In this document: one piece after another, positions 43,827 to 58,800 of the stretch
Layout: each line of letters starts with the position of its first letter
Position numbering within the stretch: the first letter of the stretch is position 1
Assembly (NCBI GenBank): GCA_003864495.1
Contig: ML133481.1
Span: 383,479-447,478 of the forward strand
Reading direction: 5' to 3'
Length of the DNA: 64,000 nt
Source of the DNA: Nemopilema nomurai
Taxonomy: Eukaryota > Cnidaria > Scyphozoa > Rhizostomeae > Rhizostomatidae
Translations under genes and position numbers: made by a program
The notes under the pieces: model-generated
Database searches by the model: none
Told to the model about the DNA's origin: nothing
What the model saw: only the letters and a program-made list of their open reading frames with translations

Positions 43827-46800
43827 ATAAAAATTGAACTTTCGTCTTGCCTAGATTTGAGGTCTAGAAGAAAAATTGTTCGTTGCAGTTCTATTTTAGT
43901 GACAGGCTTTTGCATGGTATCTTGAGGGGCATAATTTTCCAGCTTGATAAGGTGTAATTCATCCAAAAATACAAGGTGGTATACAGAGGCTAAGAAAAAC
44001 CGTTTTAGTTATTCAACCTTTACCTCGTCAGTAATAAACATAAATGTTACAACATAGGCCAATACCTAATTAAGTATTTGATATAGAGAGATAAACGGAA
44101 AGAGATGCCACGGGAGAAAGGGGTATTAGAGAAAAGGGTAACATTGAAGCTATCAAAGCAGGTAGATATCAATAGAATAAAGCGATGTAAAACAATGTGA
44201 AAAGTTGGTTTGCAGCCTGATATAAAAGCGGTAACTGGTTACTCGGTTATCTTCTAGCTTCAGTTGAGCATTGCTAGACGCCTTCAACTTTTTGGCTTCA
44301 CACTTGAGCAGCTCAATGACGTTAATGACCCGGTCCTTTCCTTCATTCCACGTCACACATTTCATATATTTGCCGCCCGATGTTGCGATGCAGTCGTCCT
44401 TCCATTCTAATCCACCCATCGGCACTGCAAGGAATTGAAAATACATTTAAGAACAATTGCAGTTTCCTTCAAGCACGAACCGAGGTTGCTCGTCGCTTCA
44501 TGCTCGCAGAGCGTCTCATTTAGTCAGTAGAAAACTTGTATCTCCTCTTCTGAAAAAACGTTCAACATGCCTTTGGTCTGAACACAAGGAGTGGAGAACG
44601 ACTCCAAAAAACATACTTCTTGATAGCAATATGGGAACGGACCTAACACTTGGGAGCAAAGTAATATTTAATTTCAATCCTTTCATTTCTTGAAGAGTTT
44701 GACAATGGAAAAGAACTTTGCCCTCTCGAATGGACCCCATTGAAAGAAGTGACCACACAGCAGTATTCAAATGAATGGAAGGGCCTGGGTCGTTTGAAAC
44801 AAGAGCATTCATTGAAGATGGTAGTATACTGAAGCTGGATACTGAAGCACTGCAACCTGAACTTACCAGTACTGGCATTCATTCAAGATGGTAGTACACT
44901 GAAGCTGGATACTGAAGCACTGCAACCTGAACTTACCAGTACTGGCATTCATTCAAGATGGTAGTATACTGAAGCTGGATACTGAAGCACTGCAACCTGA
45001 ACTTACCAGTACTGGCATTCATTCAAGATGGTAGTACACTGAAGCTGGATACTGAAGCACTGCAACCTGAACTTACCAGTACTGGCATTCATTCAAGATG
45101 GTAGTATACTGAAGCTGGATACTGAAGCACTGCAACCTGAACTTACCAGTACTGGCATTCATTGAAGATGGTAGTACACTCTAGCTGGATACTGAAGCAC
45201 TGCAACCTGAACTTACCAGTACTGGCATTCATTCAAGATGGTAGTATACTGAAGCTGGATACTGAAGCACTGCAACCTGAACTTACCAGTACTGGCATTC
45301 ATTCAAGATGGTAGTACACTGAAGCTGGATACTGAAGCACTGCAACCTGAACTTACCAGTACTGGCATTCATTCAAGATGGTAGTATACTGAAGCTGGAT
45401 ACTGAAGCACTGCAACCTGAACTTACCAGTACTGCTCACTGTAACACAGTCTTCATTAATTTCGAACACCGATTGATCAATGTCGGCATTGTTTGCTTCG
45501 ATCTCTGACTTGAATCCCAGCATCTCCGATTTTTTGCTTGCGATTTCATCATCATACTTCGCATACAGCTTAGTCGCAGCTTCATATTTACTTTGGGCCT
45601 TCTTTATTCCGTTGCTGGCATCCTTTTGGACGCGCTTCAATGCATCCTTTGTGCCCGTGCTTGCACGCTCAGCGGCCTGCTCTGTGATATCCATTTTCAA
45701 CTGTAAATTAATGCTTAGTCAATGATTTTACAGCAATAGGAGCAACTGTTTTGTTTCTTACGCAGTCTCTTTTGCCTTCTGCAGACTATGCACACTCTTT
45801 CTACTCTGAAAACGTTCTTGCAGGAATGTTATAGCTTTATGAAAAGGGCCTTCGTAAAAGCTAAAACTAATTATTGAAATTTTTGAAAGACTTTGGTTAA
45901 TCCGACCAAAAAGTTATGTAGAATCATTACGAATGAGTGGTGTAGAAATACCAATTTTGCGTCTTTAACATAAAATGATTCAGCCCCGTTAAAAAGCCAT
46001 TATGAAGGCCTGAAGTAAAGATAGAGATCCTTGGTAGTGATGCCTGTTCAAAACTTGGACAACTTTCTTAGATGAAGCTCGTGTCAAAATTCGTTAAGAC
46101 TCGTTAAGTATCAATATGATTGTTAGCATTACGTTTGCACCCCTAAAGTTGAAACTACGGGGGAGGAAGAATGACTTTGGCTTAAGCACATACCTTTATA
46201 TCCATGTTTGTGGGTAAGCCGTATCCCCTTGCAACGAGCCGAAGCATTGTATTTGGGACTTCCTGATAAAAGTTGCCTTGCATCCAAATAGTCCACTCGA
46301 TGTCTGTAGGGCTTCGGAAGATAGACGTCATCGCAAAAAGACCTTGGATGCCAATGGTTTCAAGGTAGCCTTGAATTCTTTGGATTCCGCCTGCATTGGA
46401 GATGACCACAGTCAATGTTGGCCCCACATCAGTTTGTCCCTCGCTGGCGTAGAGCGACAGCGTCGTGCGGATGATTTTATCGTCGCTGTCTCTTGGCCCA
46501 TACTTCATCGGTGCCAGCTGCATCTTGCAAAGCACCCTTTCGTAATCTGTCACTTCACATCTTGCATCCCGGCTGCCGCCGCTTGCGAGAGACAGCTTGC
46601 CGATGAAGTACAAACCCTGCGATATCTTGATGTCTCCTTCAGGAACAGTCCACTCTTTTTAAGATCAAAAGGCATAACTAAGATTCCACAGCAAAAATAC
46701 GATCAATATCAGATTAATCATGAAAGATTAGAGCAAAAAACCTTTAATGTACACAGATAAGTTCTATTTCGAACTTTTCGTTTTCGATTCAGTCATTTGA

Positions 46801-49800
46801 TAAATTATTGAATACTGTCAAACGGGTATACTACAACTTTTTTTTGCATCAAAAGGAATCGTTTTAAATTAAATACCCATTGTTGTTACTAGCAGTATTG
46901 GATGATATTCTTGCGATTCATGATTTTTCTGTTGTCATCAAAGAACGTTTGGCAAATTCGCCTCTATTTATTGTTCAAGGCCTACCTTTGTCCTCCTTTG
47001 AGTTGTAAGCGACGATGTAATTGTCGATGAAGCGGGACCCTTTCAGTAACGTTTCTGGCACCCGTCTTACCCCAAAGGCAGCGATAAGTTTCTCCAATGG
47101 TAGCCCATCCGCTCTGATGTATAAGTGATTTTCTTCAGTGTCTTTAAGGCCAATATACTGTCGTGACTTTTCGCCGCCTGGAAACTTAATCATGTGTTCC
47201 TCCGAAAGACCGATGTATAGAGTCGAGTAAAATTCTAGTAAAAAGAACATATTCATCATTGCTTTTTCAGATTTACCTAAGACCTAAGAGTAGTTGACGA
47301 CGTAATCTTTTAGAATAAGCACAAAATGAAGTATAAATTCTGTAGCTTGAATGTCGTCTTTTTGCTACTTATACTCAGAGATTTTGTCAGGCAGTAGGCA
47401 ATTGGCCTTTTTAAGAAAAGTTCTCCTCTCAAACAAGAAATGAATCGAAATGTTTTTTTCGAGTTGAAGTTGCATCGGCAATGCGCTTGGGACGGACATA
47501 TTGAAGAAGCTTAAAAATTACATTATAAAAGTGATAGCAATAATTAGTGAGTCAAGTTTGTATCAGTCAAATAGAGAGGAAAATTAGATTACTACTTGCG
47601 TAGCATCCAATACAATCTGAAATGGCACGAAGCGTCTACTTTTGGGCACGGCATAAGGGGCTCAATTTTTGTTTCCAATGTCAGTCAACTAAAAGAAGTA
47701 ATCTATAGCCAATCTATTAATAGAACATCATAAAAGCAATCAAACATAATGTCTTAAGTGCCATAGAGCTTGCAGTCAAATGAAATCTTACCAAGAGTTT
47801 CGAGGTATCCGACCGGCATCCTTTGCAGAATTCTTATAGGCTTCATAATGATATAATTCAACTTGAATATATTTCCAGAGCTTTTCTTATCGAAAACTTT
47901 GAGAATGATGTCATTTGAGCCTTCAGCTTTGATAGTTGCTGAAAAACAAAAGATTAATGGTGAAAGGCTTTGGAGTTGCAGCGGTAACCAAAGCTGTAGG
48001 AGTATCCCTGTAGAAGGATCCCTGTAGGAGGATCCCTGTAGGAGGATCCCTGTAGGAGGATCCCTGTAGGAGGATCCCTGTAGGAGGATCCCTGTAGGAG
48101 GATCCCTGTAGGAGGATCCCTGTAGGAGGATCCCTGTAGGAGGATCCCTGTAGGAGGATCCCTGTGAGCTTTTCTGTGCACTGTGCACAAGTTGTGATGC
48201 TTTGGACATGAGCATTTTCACTAGCTTCAGCATATATTGACTAAGTGCTGCTAGTATTTAGACCGTTGAAAAACCAAGAAGTTCATGATTGAAAGAAATT
48301 TTTCATCAAGAACATATGTAAAGCAGAATCTTTAGTAATTGTATAGGAATTTTCTTTGTCAAACGTAGCAAAAAAACTCCTTTTCAATAGTACAAGTCAT
48401 CTTGCAGACCTTAAAGCTTCAATATCTTAGCAGAGCCTTTATAGTTCATAGGCAGGTAAAAGTTACTGGTAGATATAAAAGACATTGTCTAAATGTGTTC
48501 ACTTTTACATTTTATTGAGTGCACTTTTAAGTACTTGAGCTTCTTATTTCTAAAGTGTTTAAACTAAAAGACGTATGCATTTGATATAATAACGTAGTAA
48601 CATCGATGGGTCAATCTAACCAATCATCCGCTCTTCTTATCATTACATAACATTACATCGTGATCATGGTCATTATGCTGAATTGTGAAGTATAGTGCTC
48701 TAGAATAAATTGGTCAAGGATGAGTTACCCTTTTCGAAGACCTCATTTTTGCCACTCAGTACCAAGCTTCCTTCAAGTAGAAGCTGATCCCCCTCCTCAC
48801 TGGTATGAATTTTGAAGAGGACGTCCCGCAAATGCGCCTGATTGTTGCTGTCAAGCTTCACGATCTGCAACTTCGACTGCACGAACATGTTCGTTTGGTA
48901 CATTCGACCCTTCACTTGGATGGGCAGAGAATCGCCAAACCGGGTCTTCAGAAACGCACAGAAGCCATCTTCGTTATTCCCCATTCCACAGACAGACAAA
49001 TCAAGATTTTCTGCAGCGATCCCAATACCGCTCTGAAAACCTGTTAGTCCAGATAAAATACAAAATTTGAAGTGGCAGTGCATTTATAGTGCAGTTAATC
49101 CTATCGCTCAAAAGTGCGTTTAAATTTCTAATCGCTCACTACAAAAGTTGAGAAGGTAAAGACGTGAAAAATGAACTGCCTTGCTAGCTGCATTGATTAC
49201 TGCTAGTAGCAACTTTAATGCGTCGTCAAAGAAATTTTGAGGGGACCTGCATAGAAAAGGCGATTGGGGGCAATTACCTTGTTCATTTGGTTTCCCGGCG
49301 TAAACTTCAACTTCGCACATTGTTAGATGGTCGTTTCCTTTCAGCATGACATATACATAACGACCGAACATTTGACGCTTGCATTCAAGCTCCATCGTAG
49401 CCCCCTTGCCGACTCCTCCGCTATGATGCATGCAGCTGCAAGGCAAGATGTTACACTAAGAGCTATCGCTTCGTTCTTTACGTGCATTGGGGTAATAAAG
49501 ACCCACGCAAAGTGGAAATGCAGGCACAACAAGTGGAGAGTGCTTACAGATAATTCTGCTCTGGGTCTCCTTCTACGTTTCCCACACGAATCTCGAAATC
49601 TCGCAGCCTTTCCGGCACCGCATCTCCCCTGTTGGTTACCTTCAAAAGGCGTACTGGCGTTTCTTCTCCAAGATCCACCATCCACCAGGGCTTGTTTTCC
49701 TTATTAGTGTGGGTGCAGGAACCTCCTTCAAAGTTTGTGTTCAAGTTCCCATCAACCGCCCTTCGTCCATTATCTTGAGAGGACTGGCGCGTGGCCTTGC

Positions 49801-52800
49801 CTTTTGCCAGATTGCCGAAATTCCCATTCAGTGCTACGATCCGATGTATAGGAGTTTAATAGGATTTAGATAATGCATCGGTTTCTTCGTAAATTCAACA
49901 ATTATAGTCATAATTTTCCAGTAAAAGATTGGAAAATTTAAAATTTAGAAAATGTAAACCTAGTTAGAAAAAACATTCTCTTTCTTATATCCAAAGATAA
50001 GGAAAGGATGGAATACCTTGTTGGTCATGAAAAGCTAGACTGGAAGTAGCTCGAAGTATTGTGAATTACCTTGATCAATCTCTGATTGTGAGAATACTTC
50101 TACCTCACACAAAGTGAGGGTATTTTGACCTCTCAGCATCACATACACATAACGGCCTTCGAGAGGACTGTCACACTCTAGCTTAATTGTAACTCCACCT
50201 TTGACAGCTTCAGGCAAGTGTACACATCTGCAGTGGAAAATTGAAAGAACATTTTCGAAGTATTTGGCAACAGTACAGGTGGCAGACTCTATTGGTCTAT
50301 TTTATAAATGCGAAGCCTTTGATACAACCAGCACATTACGAAAAAAATATTTATGCTAGGGCCATGCGAATCATCGTCAATGCTGATTAATCGAGAGAGA
50401 GATTCCGCGGGGCATTTCACTTCAAAAATATCTCGTACACCCCCTCTGAAAATCCGGGAAAATTCCGCAAAGCCATAAGAATCCTTTGTAAATCCGAATA
50501 TCTCTGAGAATCTTCCTGTGATCCTAGAACTATTCAAATTTCTCAAATGTTTCATTAGCAGAAATTTTTCGCATAATCTTAGTTATAGTTAGAAAGGTGT
50601 ATCAACAAATGAGGTTGCTGCGCAGAAGCGTTTTGATACTACGCTCAGTACCTCAAACACTATCACAAAGTCATGGAGATGCACGGCAGTGTAAGAGTGA
50701 TAAACAATGACTTGAAGAATGAAGAAACTTCTCAATACAAAGCAGAAATATTTTTATTCGCGCACATGGCACTGGTCACATGACTCTATCTTCCCGCGAA
50801 AAATGAGACCGAACAGTTGCTTAGCAAAGTGAGTGAGATAGGCCATTCGGCCGTTAGGCTCGGAGGTGGGCGAGAAGTCACGCAGCCTAAAAGCTAATTT
50901 TCAAGGGTTTGCCTATTTTTCGTATGTTACGTAGTTTTTCACAAAAAATCCAAGCATTGGCCAGAGCATGTAATTAAATTCAGCTTGGGGCATCGTAGGA
51001 ATTTTTCACGATATTCACATAAAGTACGGAATATTATTTCCAAAACAGATATTACTAAATGTGGTACTTTTTTTCTTCTCTGGCAAGGAAAATACCAATA
51101 CGATTTCCAAATGTTTAAGACAAATCTAAAACATGTTATAAGCTTGCTAATAGGATAATAGTATTTAAATATTCAACATGCTTCGTGAAAAAAGGTTGCC
51201 ATTGAAACTTACACGTCAAGTTGGGCGATAAATCGAAAACTTACGAGTGCGCCTCTCTTCGTTCCACATGCAAGTTTCTGCCTATTTTCCCAGTATTCTG
51301 ACCTATGTCGACTTGTTTGTTGCATCATAAAGATGAAACGATGAAAGACTCAGCGTGATGCATGGTGTCGCTTTTCAGATGTGATCGATTCACATATTTG
51401 ATCATATTGATGTTAAAGTTATGACATTTCAGCTTCTGTTCAATTATATCAAATTGGATAAAGAGTGGTAAGAATGGCCATGAGCAAGCAGCTGGTGGTT
51501 GCACCAACAACAAATTGCGGTAAATTGCGCTTCCCAAGAGACCTGGACGTCAACAAAACCTCTAACACGTTTGATGGCACCAAAAAGTTTGCCCGGCGCT
51601 CTTTAGCCGCTGTTTGCAGACGCAAATGCCCTTTGGACAGCGGGCGTAAAACACTTCTGCTCTATGCTGAAATTTCTTGAAAATTATAGAACATAATTCT
51701 ACCGCGTGGCAATATTTTAAAAAACATTATGAATTTGCTAAGCTACTATCTTCTGGTTTTGAACTTTTACAACGGTTCTACTGCAAATCATTCGCTGATC
51801 ATGTTGATTGTCACCAATTGTTGTCGATTATTATGAATAGCAAATATGTTCCCGTTTAATAATGGCTGAAACTTTTGAACTAAAATTGGGTCAAAGGACA
51901 TAAGGCCAGCGATTATAGTTTTTTTATTAAAACAGATTCAAGTGTATAGAATCCATATTCAAATGTGCAAAATGTTTTCTTCTAGGGCAAATATTGTAGC
52001 CTTCTTTGAATGTAAAATGTGTATAAATTTTTTTAAATATTTAAAAGGATTGCAGTACACTAATTTTCACGTACCCAAAAATGTGTGCTAGTACTGCGGT
52101 TGCAAATACTTAACATATCTTTTTGTCACCCAACGGCAATTTTGATAAGTATAGGGTCAAATGATATATTATTGATGATGGAATTTATAGCTTTAGATTT
52201 GGAAATGTCTCGTTGCTTTTCAATAGATGAGGCATTCTTAGGTTTTCATAAGCGTTTTTTGTGACACGACTTGAACTCTGCATTCGGGACAACAGAATAA
52301 CCACATGTACTTACAGTGCATTGGCGTTAGGGTCGTTGTCCACGTCTCCGACTCTGACGTCGAAATTGCTGAGCCTTTCCGAGCAGCAGTCGCCTCTATT
52401 TGTTATTTTTACCAAAGCCACTTGAATAGTGGCTCCAAGGTCAACCCGCCACCAGGCATTCTGTTCATTGTTAGTCTGTGTGCACGACTTGCCATCATTG
52501 TAATCTGTATTCAGATTGCCGTCAACAGCTTTGGATGCATCCCCATTAGAGCTGACCGATGACTGTTTTGCATTCTTGCCTTTCGCTAGGTTGCCAAACT
52601 GGTCTTCAAAAATTGAAAATACATTTCGAATCAATTGAGTCATGCTCATTAAAGCCATACATATCATGAGTCATAAAAGCTAGCTAGGTACTCTAAACGT
52701 TTCTACCATGCTTATGCAATTGTTGTTATATCAGGTTAGTTGCAAATAATACATTAAAGCTATTCATGTAACTAGGGTAGAAGCATGATAAAATGATTAA

Positions 52801-55800
52801 AATCTCTGAAAATAAACTTTTATATATGAATGAAAAGAGCATGTACCTATCTCTTTCACTGTCTTTGAGAACACTTCAACTTCGCAAAGGGTCAAGGATT
52901 CCGTTCCCTGCAGCATAATGAACACGAACCTTCCCTTTTTCTCTCCTGCGCATTCTAACGAGACCGTGACACCACTGCCGACAGCACCCGAGTGGTGAAC
53001 ACACCTGTTTGCCAAGATTTCATCACATTTAATATTTAACATCTACTTCAAAAGAAATATAATTCAAGGACTTTCTTCATCAACATTGCTGCCTTTTCCG
53101 TCAAAGACGCTGAACTGGAGTGCTTCTTGATGCAAAACATAGCTTCTTATTTATTACACTTCTGATGATTTTCATAAAGTGCTTTTCTTTGATGATCTCA
53201 CATGAATAGTTTACAGCACGTGACTCCGATAGAATGGCTTTCATATTATATCATTTCATTTCATAAGCAATCCTATTGTTCTGTTCGTGATTTTTAACCG
53301 GCCTCAACTAAAACTATTCCCCTGAAAGGTTTACAAGAGCTAGTGCCATTATTTAAATTAATAATAGCATTGTAAATGTGGCTTTTGGATGAAAAGTTCA
53401 TTAACAGTTTTACTTCAATTTTTGAAACATCCATCGGTTCTCAAAAAATTCAATAGGATTGTTATTTGCAATTTGATTTGCAATTTGCAAGTTTATTTAG
53501 TCTGTAAATACCCCTTTATCTGCCATTACATTTCGGAAGCAGGTGCCAAAGAAGCGTTCAATTTCCCCTTGCTAAAGAATGACTCTGCATGATTACAGTC
53601 TTAAAGATAATTACTATTTCTGTTCTGTCCAAATTGTGTTGTTTACTTTGAATTCAATTGATTTAGGTAACCTATTCGCTGAAAAAGCTTTTAAGAGTAC
53701 ACATAGGAATAAGCTTTAAAGAGCATCTATAGGAATTTTCATGCAGATTTCAAAACCAATGTCGTTGCCAAACATATAGAAAAAACTGATTATTCAGTGA
53801 CTTACAGTTGGTTTTCCTTTGGCCGATCGTCTGTATTCCCAACGTAGATATCAAAATTTGACAGCCGGGCAGAGCAGCAGTCTCCTCTGTTTGTAATTCT
53901 GATCATTCGGACGCTTGATTCCGATTGGAGATCCACCCTCCACCAAGCGTTCTTTTCCTTCTCCGTGTGAGTGCACGACTGCCCTTCCCACATCGCATTC
54001 AAATTGCCATCAACAGCCCTACTAGAAATACCTTGCGAAGAAGTACTTGACTGCTTCGTTGATTTCCCTTTCGCTATATTTCCAGTTGCCACAGCTGCAA
54101 AGAAATATTCACAATTCAAGAAAGTGATAAAAGCAATTTTCAAAAGAAGTGTTCTCAAACATCGATCTTGGTTTGCCAGTATTGTTTGGGCGTCGTAAAA
54201 CAGTTGTTATTATTGTACTGTTGACTAAGAGAGGGCCATTAGTTAGCTAGGTTGGCTAATCTCCTTGCTTTCTTTCGAAAAGTCATCTTCCAGAGGCCCA
54301 AAATGCATTCACTTAGCTTTGCAATGCTTCAGCCATTCAGCTGTCTTCTGCACAACAGTACCGACTGGGCACTTTCTTATTTAAAATCTGTTCATGATGC
54401 CCATTACTTCGTCACAAACCTCTGGCACAACACAGAATAAGCATAATTAGCTGCTGAAGAAATTAAACCAACTTGCAGAAACTGTCGTCAAAGTGCAAAA
54501 CAAAAAGGAAATGACAGCACTGTTTACTCACAAGGTATTGTCGGGATATGAGGTGCACTTTCATCTGCAACTTTCATGAGCTCATTTTCAAAGGCAAAAG
54601 ATGAGCTTGGCATTCGTTTGAACACGATTGCTAAAAGAATACAGACAGATCCCCTTAAAAGGTCATTGATGATTATTTCATGTAGTGCTTTTGTTATCAA
54701 TAATTTTCCAAGGAAAATTTTTACCTTATTTTATAAATCTATACGCTTAATTCAAAACAATTAGCTTGTTTTCCATTCGAGTAGTTCTTAGCAACATGTT
54801 GAGTCTGCACGAGAAAGAAAAAAAAGAAACATTTCTGGAGAGAATGACTACCTGTTGATGAGAATTTGATCCATGTTGACTGAAGAGTATCATTCTCAAA
54901 CAGAGCATTCACGATCTGGTGAAATTGTGCATCTTGCCAAAACAGTCCAACCTTGAGGCCAGGATTAGACTGCCCATCTTCGTAAAAATTAATTATCTCA
55001 ACAATGGGTTTATTATCCTCTTCAAATCCAAAGTCAGCTTTCCCCTTTAGTCTAAGTAAAACGAAGAAGACAAAAAGATGCAGTGACAATGTATTGAAAA
55101 GCGATAATACTAGCTCAATGAGTTCAAATGGATGCAGCTTGCCTCAAAACTCTTTAAAGAAATTCAAAAATATATGATAACAAAGTGTGATTTGATATCA
55201 GACCATATGTCTATTAAGGTCGATTAATAGTTCAAGCATTTAGTTATAATGTTACCAGCATCCCATACAGTAAGAAGGAAAGAAGTGGGTAGCTTTTAAG
55301 AAGAGATTTGTCCCATATACGGTCGGACTATTTTAATAATACTTTTTCTATGATAAAGTTACAACCCTTTTAGCTCGCGGATTGGAGAAATATATATTGA
55401 TTGCAAGGAAAGAGACCTTTGAATTATCATTGCAAATGCATCAAAGTATCTTATAAAAGGTTCTCTATTACCTCATTTACTTACCTGAGAATGCTTGGAT
55501 TTTGAAAAACGACCTCATATCTGAGTTCCATCACGGCGAAGTTGTTGCTAAGGTTAAACTTCTTTTCATATGCTTTGGGAAGGTATTTCTGTTTCATTCT
55601 TTCCCTTATTTCTGTCATGCTGAAAATGTCGGATTCTGCACTCAGCAAGGTACGCATACCTTGGTCGCCAGATTTATCTTCTCTAATCGTTATGTCCATT
55701 TGCTCCTCTGTAAGAATGAAAAGCAAATCAGTTGATTCTTAGGCGAGAAGAATTGATAGAAAAGGCTGCTTACCTGCCTGTCATACAAAACTTAGTACTG

Positions 55801-58800
55801 TATCAAAAGCATTGGCTCTGACGCAGGTTGGAAGGTTGATGGGCCAAGTGAGATTTTAACAATCATAACAAAAGATGTTTGAAAAAGCTCTATTGTTTTA
55901 CACAAAAGTGAGGGGCCCTTCGTCGGAGGCCCTGAAAAGACAGCAAACCTATAATAGCAGCTCAAATCCGTTTTATTTTTTCAGTAGTCAGTTTGTGATT
56001 TATGACTCAAAGAGAACTATTACTGCAGATAATAATCAGCAAGCCACTAGAAGACATAGCACTTTCTTTTTCTGAAATTTCTACACACCCAAAACAATTT
56101 CCTTTCCGAATCCAGCGAGCTCCCAGTCAGTATACTTTCCGCTCTCATCCACCCTCGATATCAATTGCAGCGTACAGTTGAGCAGTGTAACCAAGCCTCC
56201 TGTTACCACACTTAGAGGCTCAGTAAGATTAAGATTAACGTTTATGCTTTTCACATCTTTTAGAAACGTGATGGTGTCGTAAACACACTTCTTTGACCCA
56301 GCGATTGGCAAATGCTCGAGTCCCTTTTCTGTGAAAGCCAAGGCTGCTAATTCTTTAATGGTGGTCTCTATTCGCTGGGGAGGGATCCATGTTACTGCAT
56401 TGCTGCTGACTTCCACACGAAAAAGGAGCTTTTTAAGTGTCTGAAATGGCAAAACGTGACAACATTTCTTTGGTTGATAAGTAAATTAGAGAGTGGAAGC
56501 AACAAAAAGTGCTCTAGCAATTTTCTTAACGGCCAACGTATGATAAATTTTAAGCCTCTGCTTTCATGATTGCACTTGAATGACAAAGACAGGTAATTAC
56601 CGAATTTGATTTCATAATAACGGCGATGTTTCACCTCTCGATATTTCACCAAAGGTTTAATTGCAGTAATTGCAAGCATATTGACGATTTTCTTTTAGCA
56701 ATATTACCGCCATGGTGTAGAGCTATAACAAGCTAATTTTCTAAACTTAACATACTTGAAAGCAGTTTCTTTCAATAAATTTGAAATAAAAGCAAACGAA
56801 CAACAATTTTCGACACAAAGTTTTCATCAGAGTAATGGCCTAAAATGCTTGGCATTACCTTTCCTTCTTCATCCTTGACATTATCATTTGTGTTTTGCGT
56901 AAAATGCATAAGATGCAAGCCTTCATCAATGACGTCGATTCCTTTCTTTGGCTCAAACTTTTCAATTAAGTTTCTAACCACTGGATTATTGACAAAAGTA
57001 AAGCTCCTTGTTGCTACCGTTATGCAAAAGTCACGATGTCCCTGGATGGTCTCTAAGTTAGAAGGTACAGCTGCGCCAGTTAACTTCAATAGGGTGCTGC
57101 TTATAGACTTTTGACTGTAATCAATAAAGATGGCGGCACCTGGAGAATCAAATTCTTCTTTTGGAGCTGTTGCATCTGCCTTCTTGAAGTCTTGCACAAT
57201 GACGTAAATTGAGCTTGCCTCAGTCAGCAAAATAGGTGCAGAAATCTTTCCCTTGGCAACCATTTCGAAAGCCTGGCCTAGGTAATATGATGTAAAAAAT
57301 ATAATATAATATAATGTAATATAATATAATATAATATAATATAATATAATATAATATAATATAATATAATATAATATAATATAATATAATATAATATAAT
57401 AAATATATATAATATAATATAATATAATATAATATATATAATATAATATAATATAATATAATATAATATAATATTAATATAATATAATATAATATATAAT
57501 ATATATATATATAATATAATATAATAACATACCTGGTGCAAAGATCCCTACAATTTCTGGCTGCTGAAAAACCCACGAACTGATAGATAGTTTTGTTTTT
57601 TCCAAATTCATGCCATCGGAAAACACTGGTGATCGGGCTCCTGATCCAGACAGCTCTTGAAAATTGTCTGCGTCGACATTGAATTTGCCAAGAAAGTCCC
57701 TCAGACTGACGCTTGCCATATTCATCTTGAGGTCTGCATCACTTCTTTGCAATGGCTTCGACAATTCGAATCTCACATTGACGTCATTTCCTACAACCAG
57801 ATGAGCGATTCAACATTCACTCATGGCAGAGAGCAATTGCAAGGGCAGCGATTTCATTAGAATTACCTTAAATGGCTATAAATAAACTTGATCAGGGGTA
57901 GCTTATTCAAAAAGGGTGGTTAATTCAGCAGGGGAGCTAATTAATTTTTGCTCATTTAATGTAATGGAGAAAATTTAATTCCAATGTTTTCCAGTCGTTA
58001 ATCTGAAGAAGGTTATTACCAATGTAAAATGCACTCAATGATAAAGAGGTCCTACAAAATCCCAGGCATTGTCTATGCCAGCCACAAGAAATTCAGAACC
58101 TGCTATTGCAACATCGTTTTTTTCATTTTCAAGTGGGCCAGCATCTGTTTTGCTTAAGATTTACGATTCAAGTTTGCCTCTGCAGAAATTTCAAAGATCA
58201 AAAAGAAATATTCCTATTATAAGACCAATTATGCAATGATTTCTTGTTTTTAAGTGTATTGAAATGCATGTTGACAATCCAATATGTTGTTTTGCTAAAT
58301 TCAAAAGCTGATCACTTTTTTTGAAATTATGTCCTGGTTCGTTCAATGGGCGCTGATTCGACAGGGGCTATCATTTCAGGGGCATTTACAGGGGCAATTT
58401 CAGTGGCACCGTGGCTCTGCTCTATGGCACATTGAATCTTAAGTTTAGCAACTTGTCCTTTGCCTTTGTCCTTTGCCTTTGTCCTTTGCCTTTGTCCTTT
58501 GCCTTTGTCCTTTGCCTTTGTCCTTTGCCTTTGTCCTTTGCAGTCTCGATGACAACAACGCAGGTAAAGTTAGATCAATGGAGACATAGCTTTTCTGGTG
58601 AATTGCATTGCATTGATTAGATTGCCTATGCAGATGGTCCAATGAAAATCACTTGGTATAAAATCAAGTCTAATTTTTTGCATCAGCGCCAAGCAAGTAC
58701 ATTGATGTCACATATAGAGCAACGACCTGAGTTGGTGGTTTGGATTCAATGACCATCTTACCTACGGATGTCATGCCATCGACACTTATTTTCAGTTTCT

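Noticed and set aside
43745..43966. 73-codon minus-strand ORF across the copy B deletion junction
   Set aside because: It reads a different frame from the gene 1 exon 25 codons and exists only because of the junction.
57220..57576. Minus-strand ORF of Tyr/Ile-rich low complexity
   Set aside because: It is translation through the ATAAT microsatellite intron; flanking exons splice around it.
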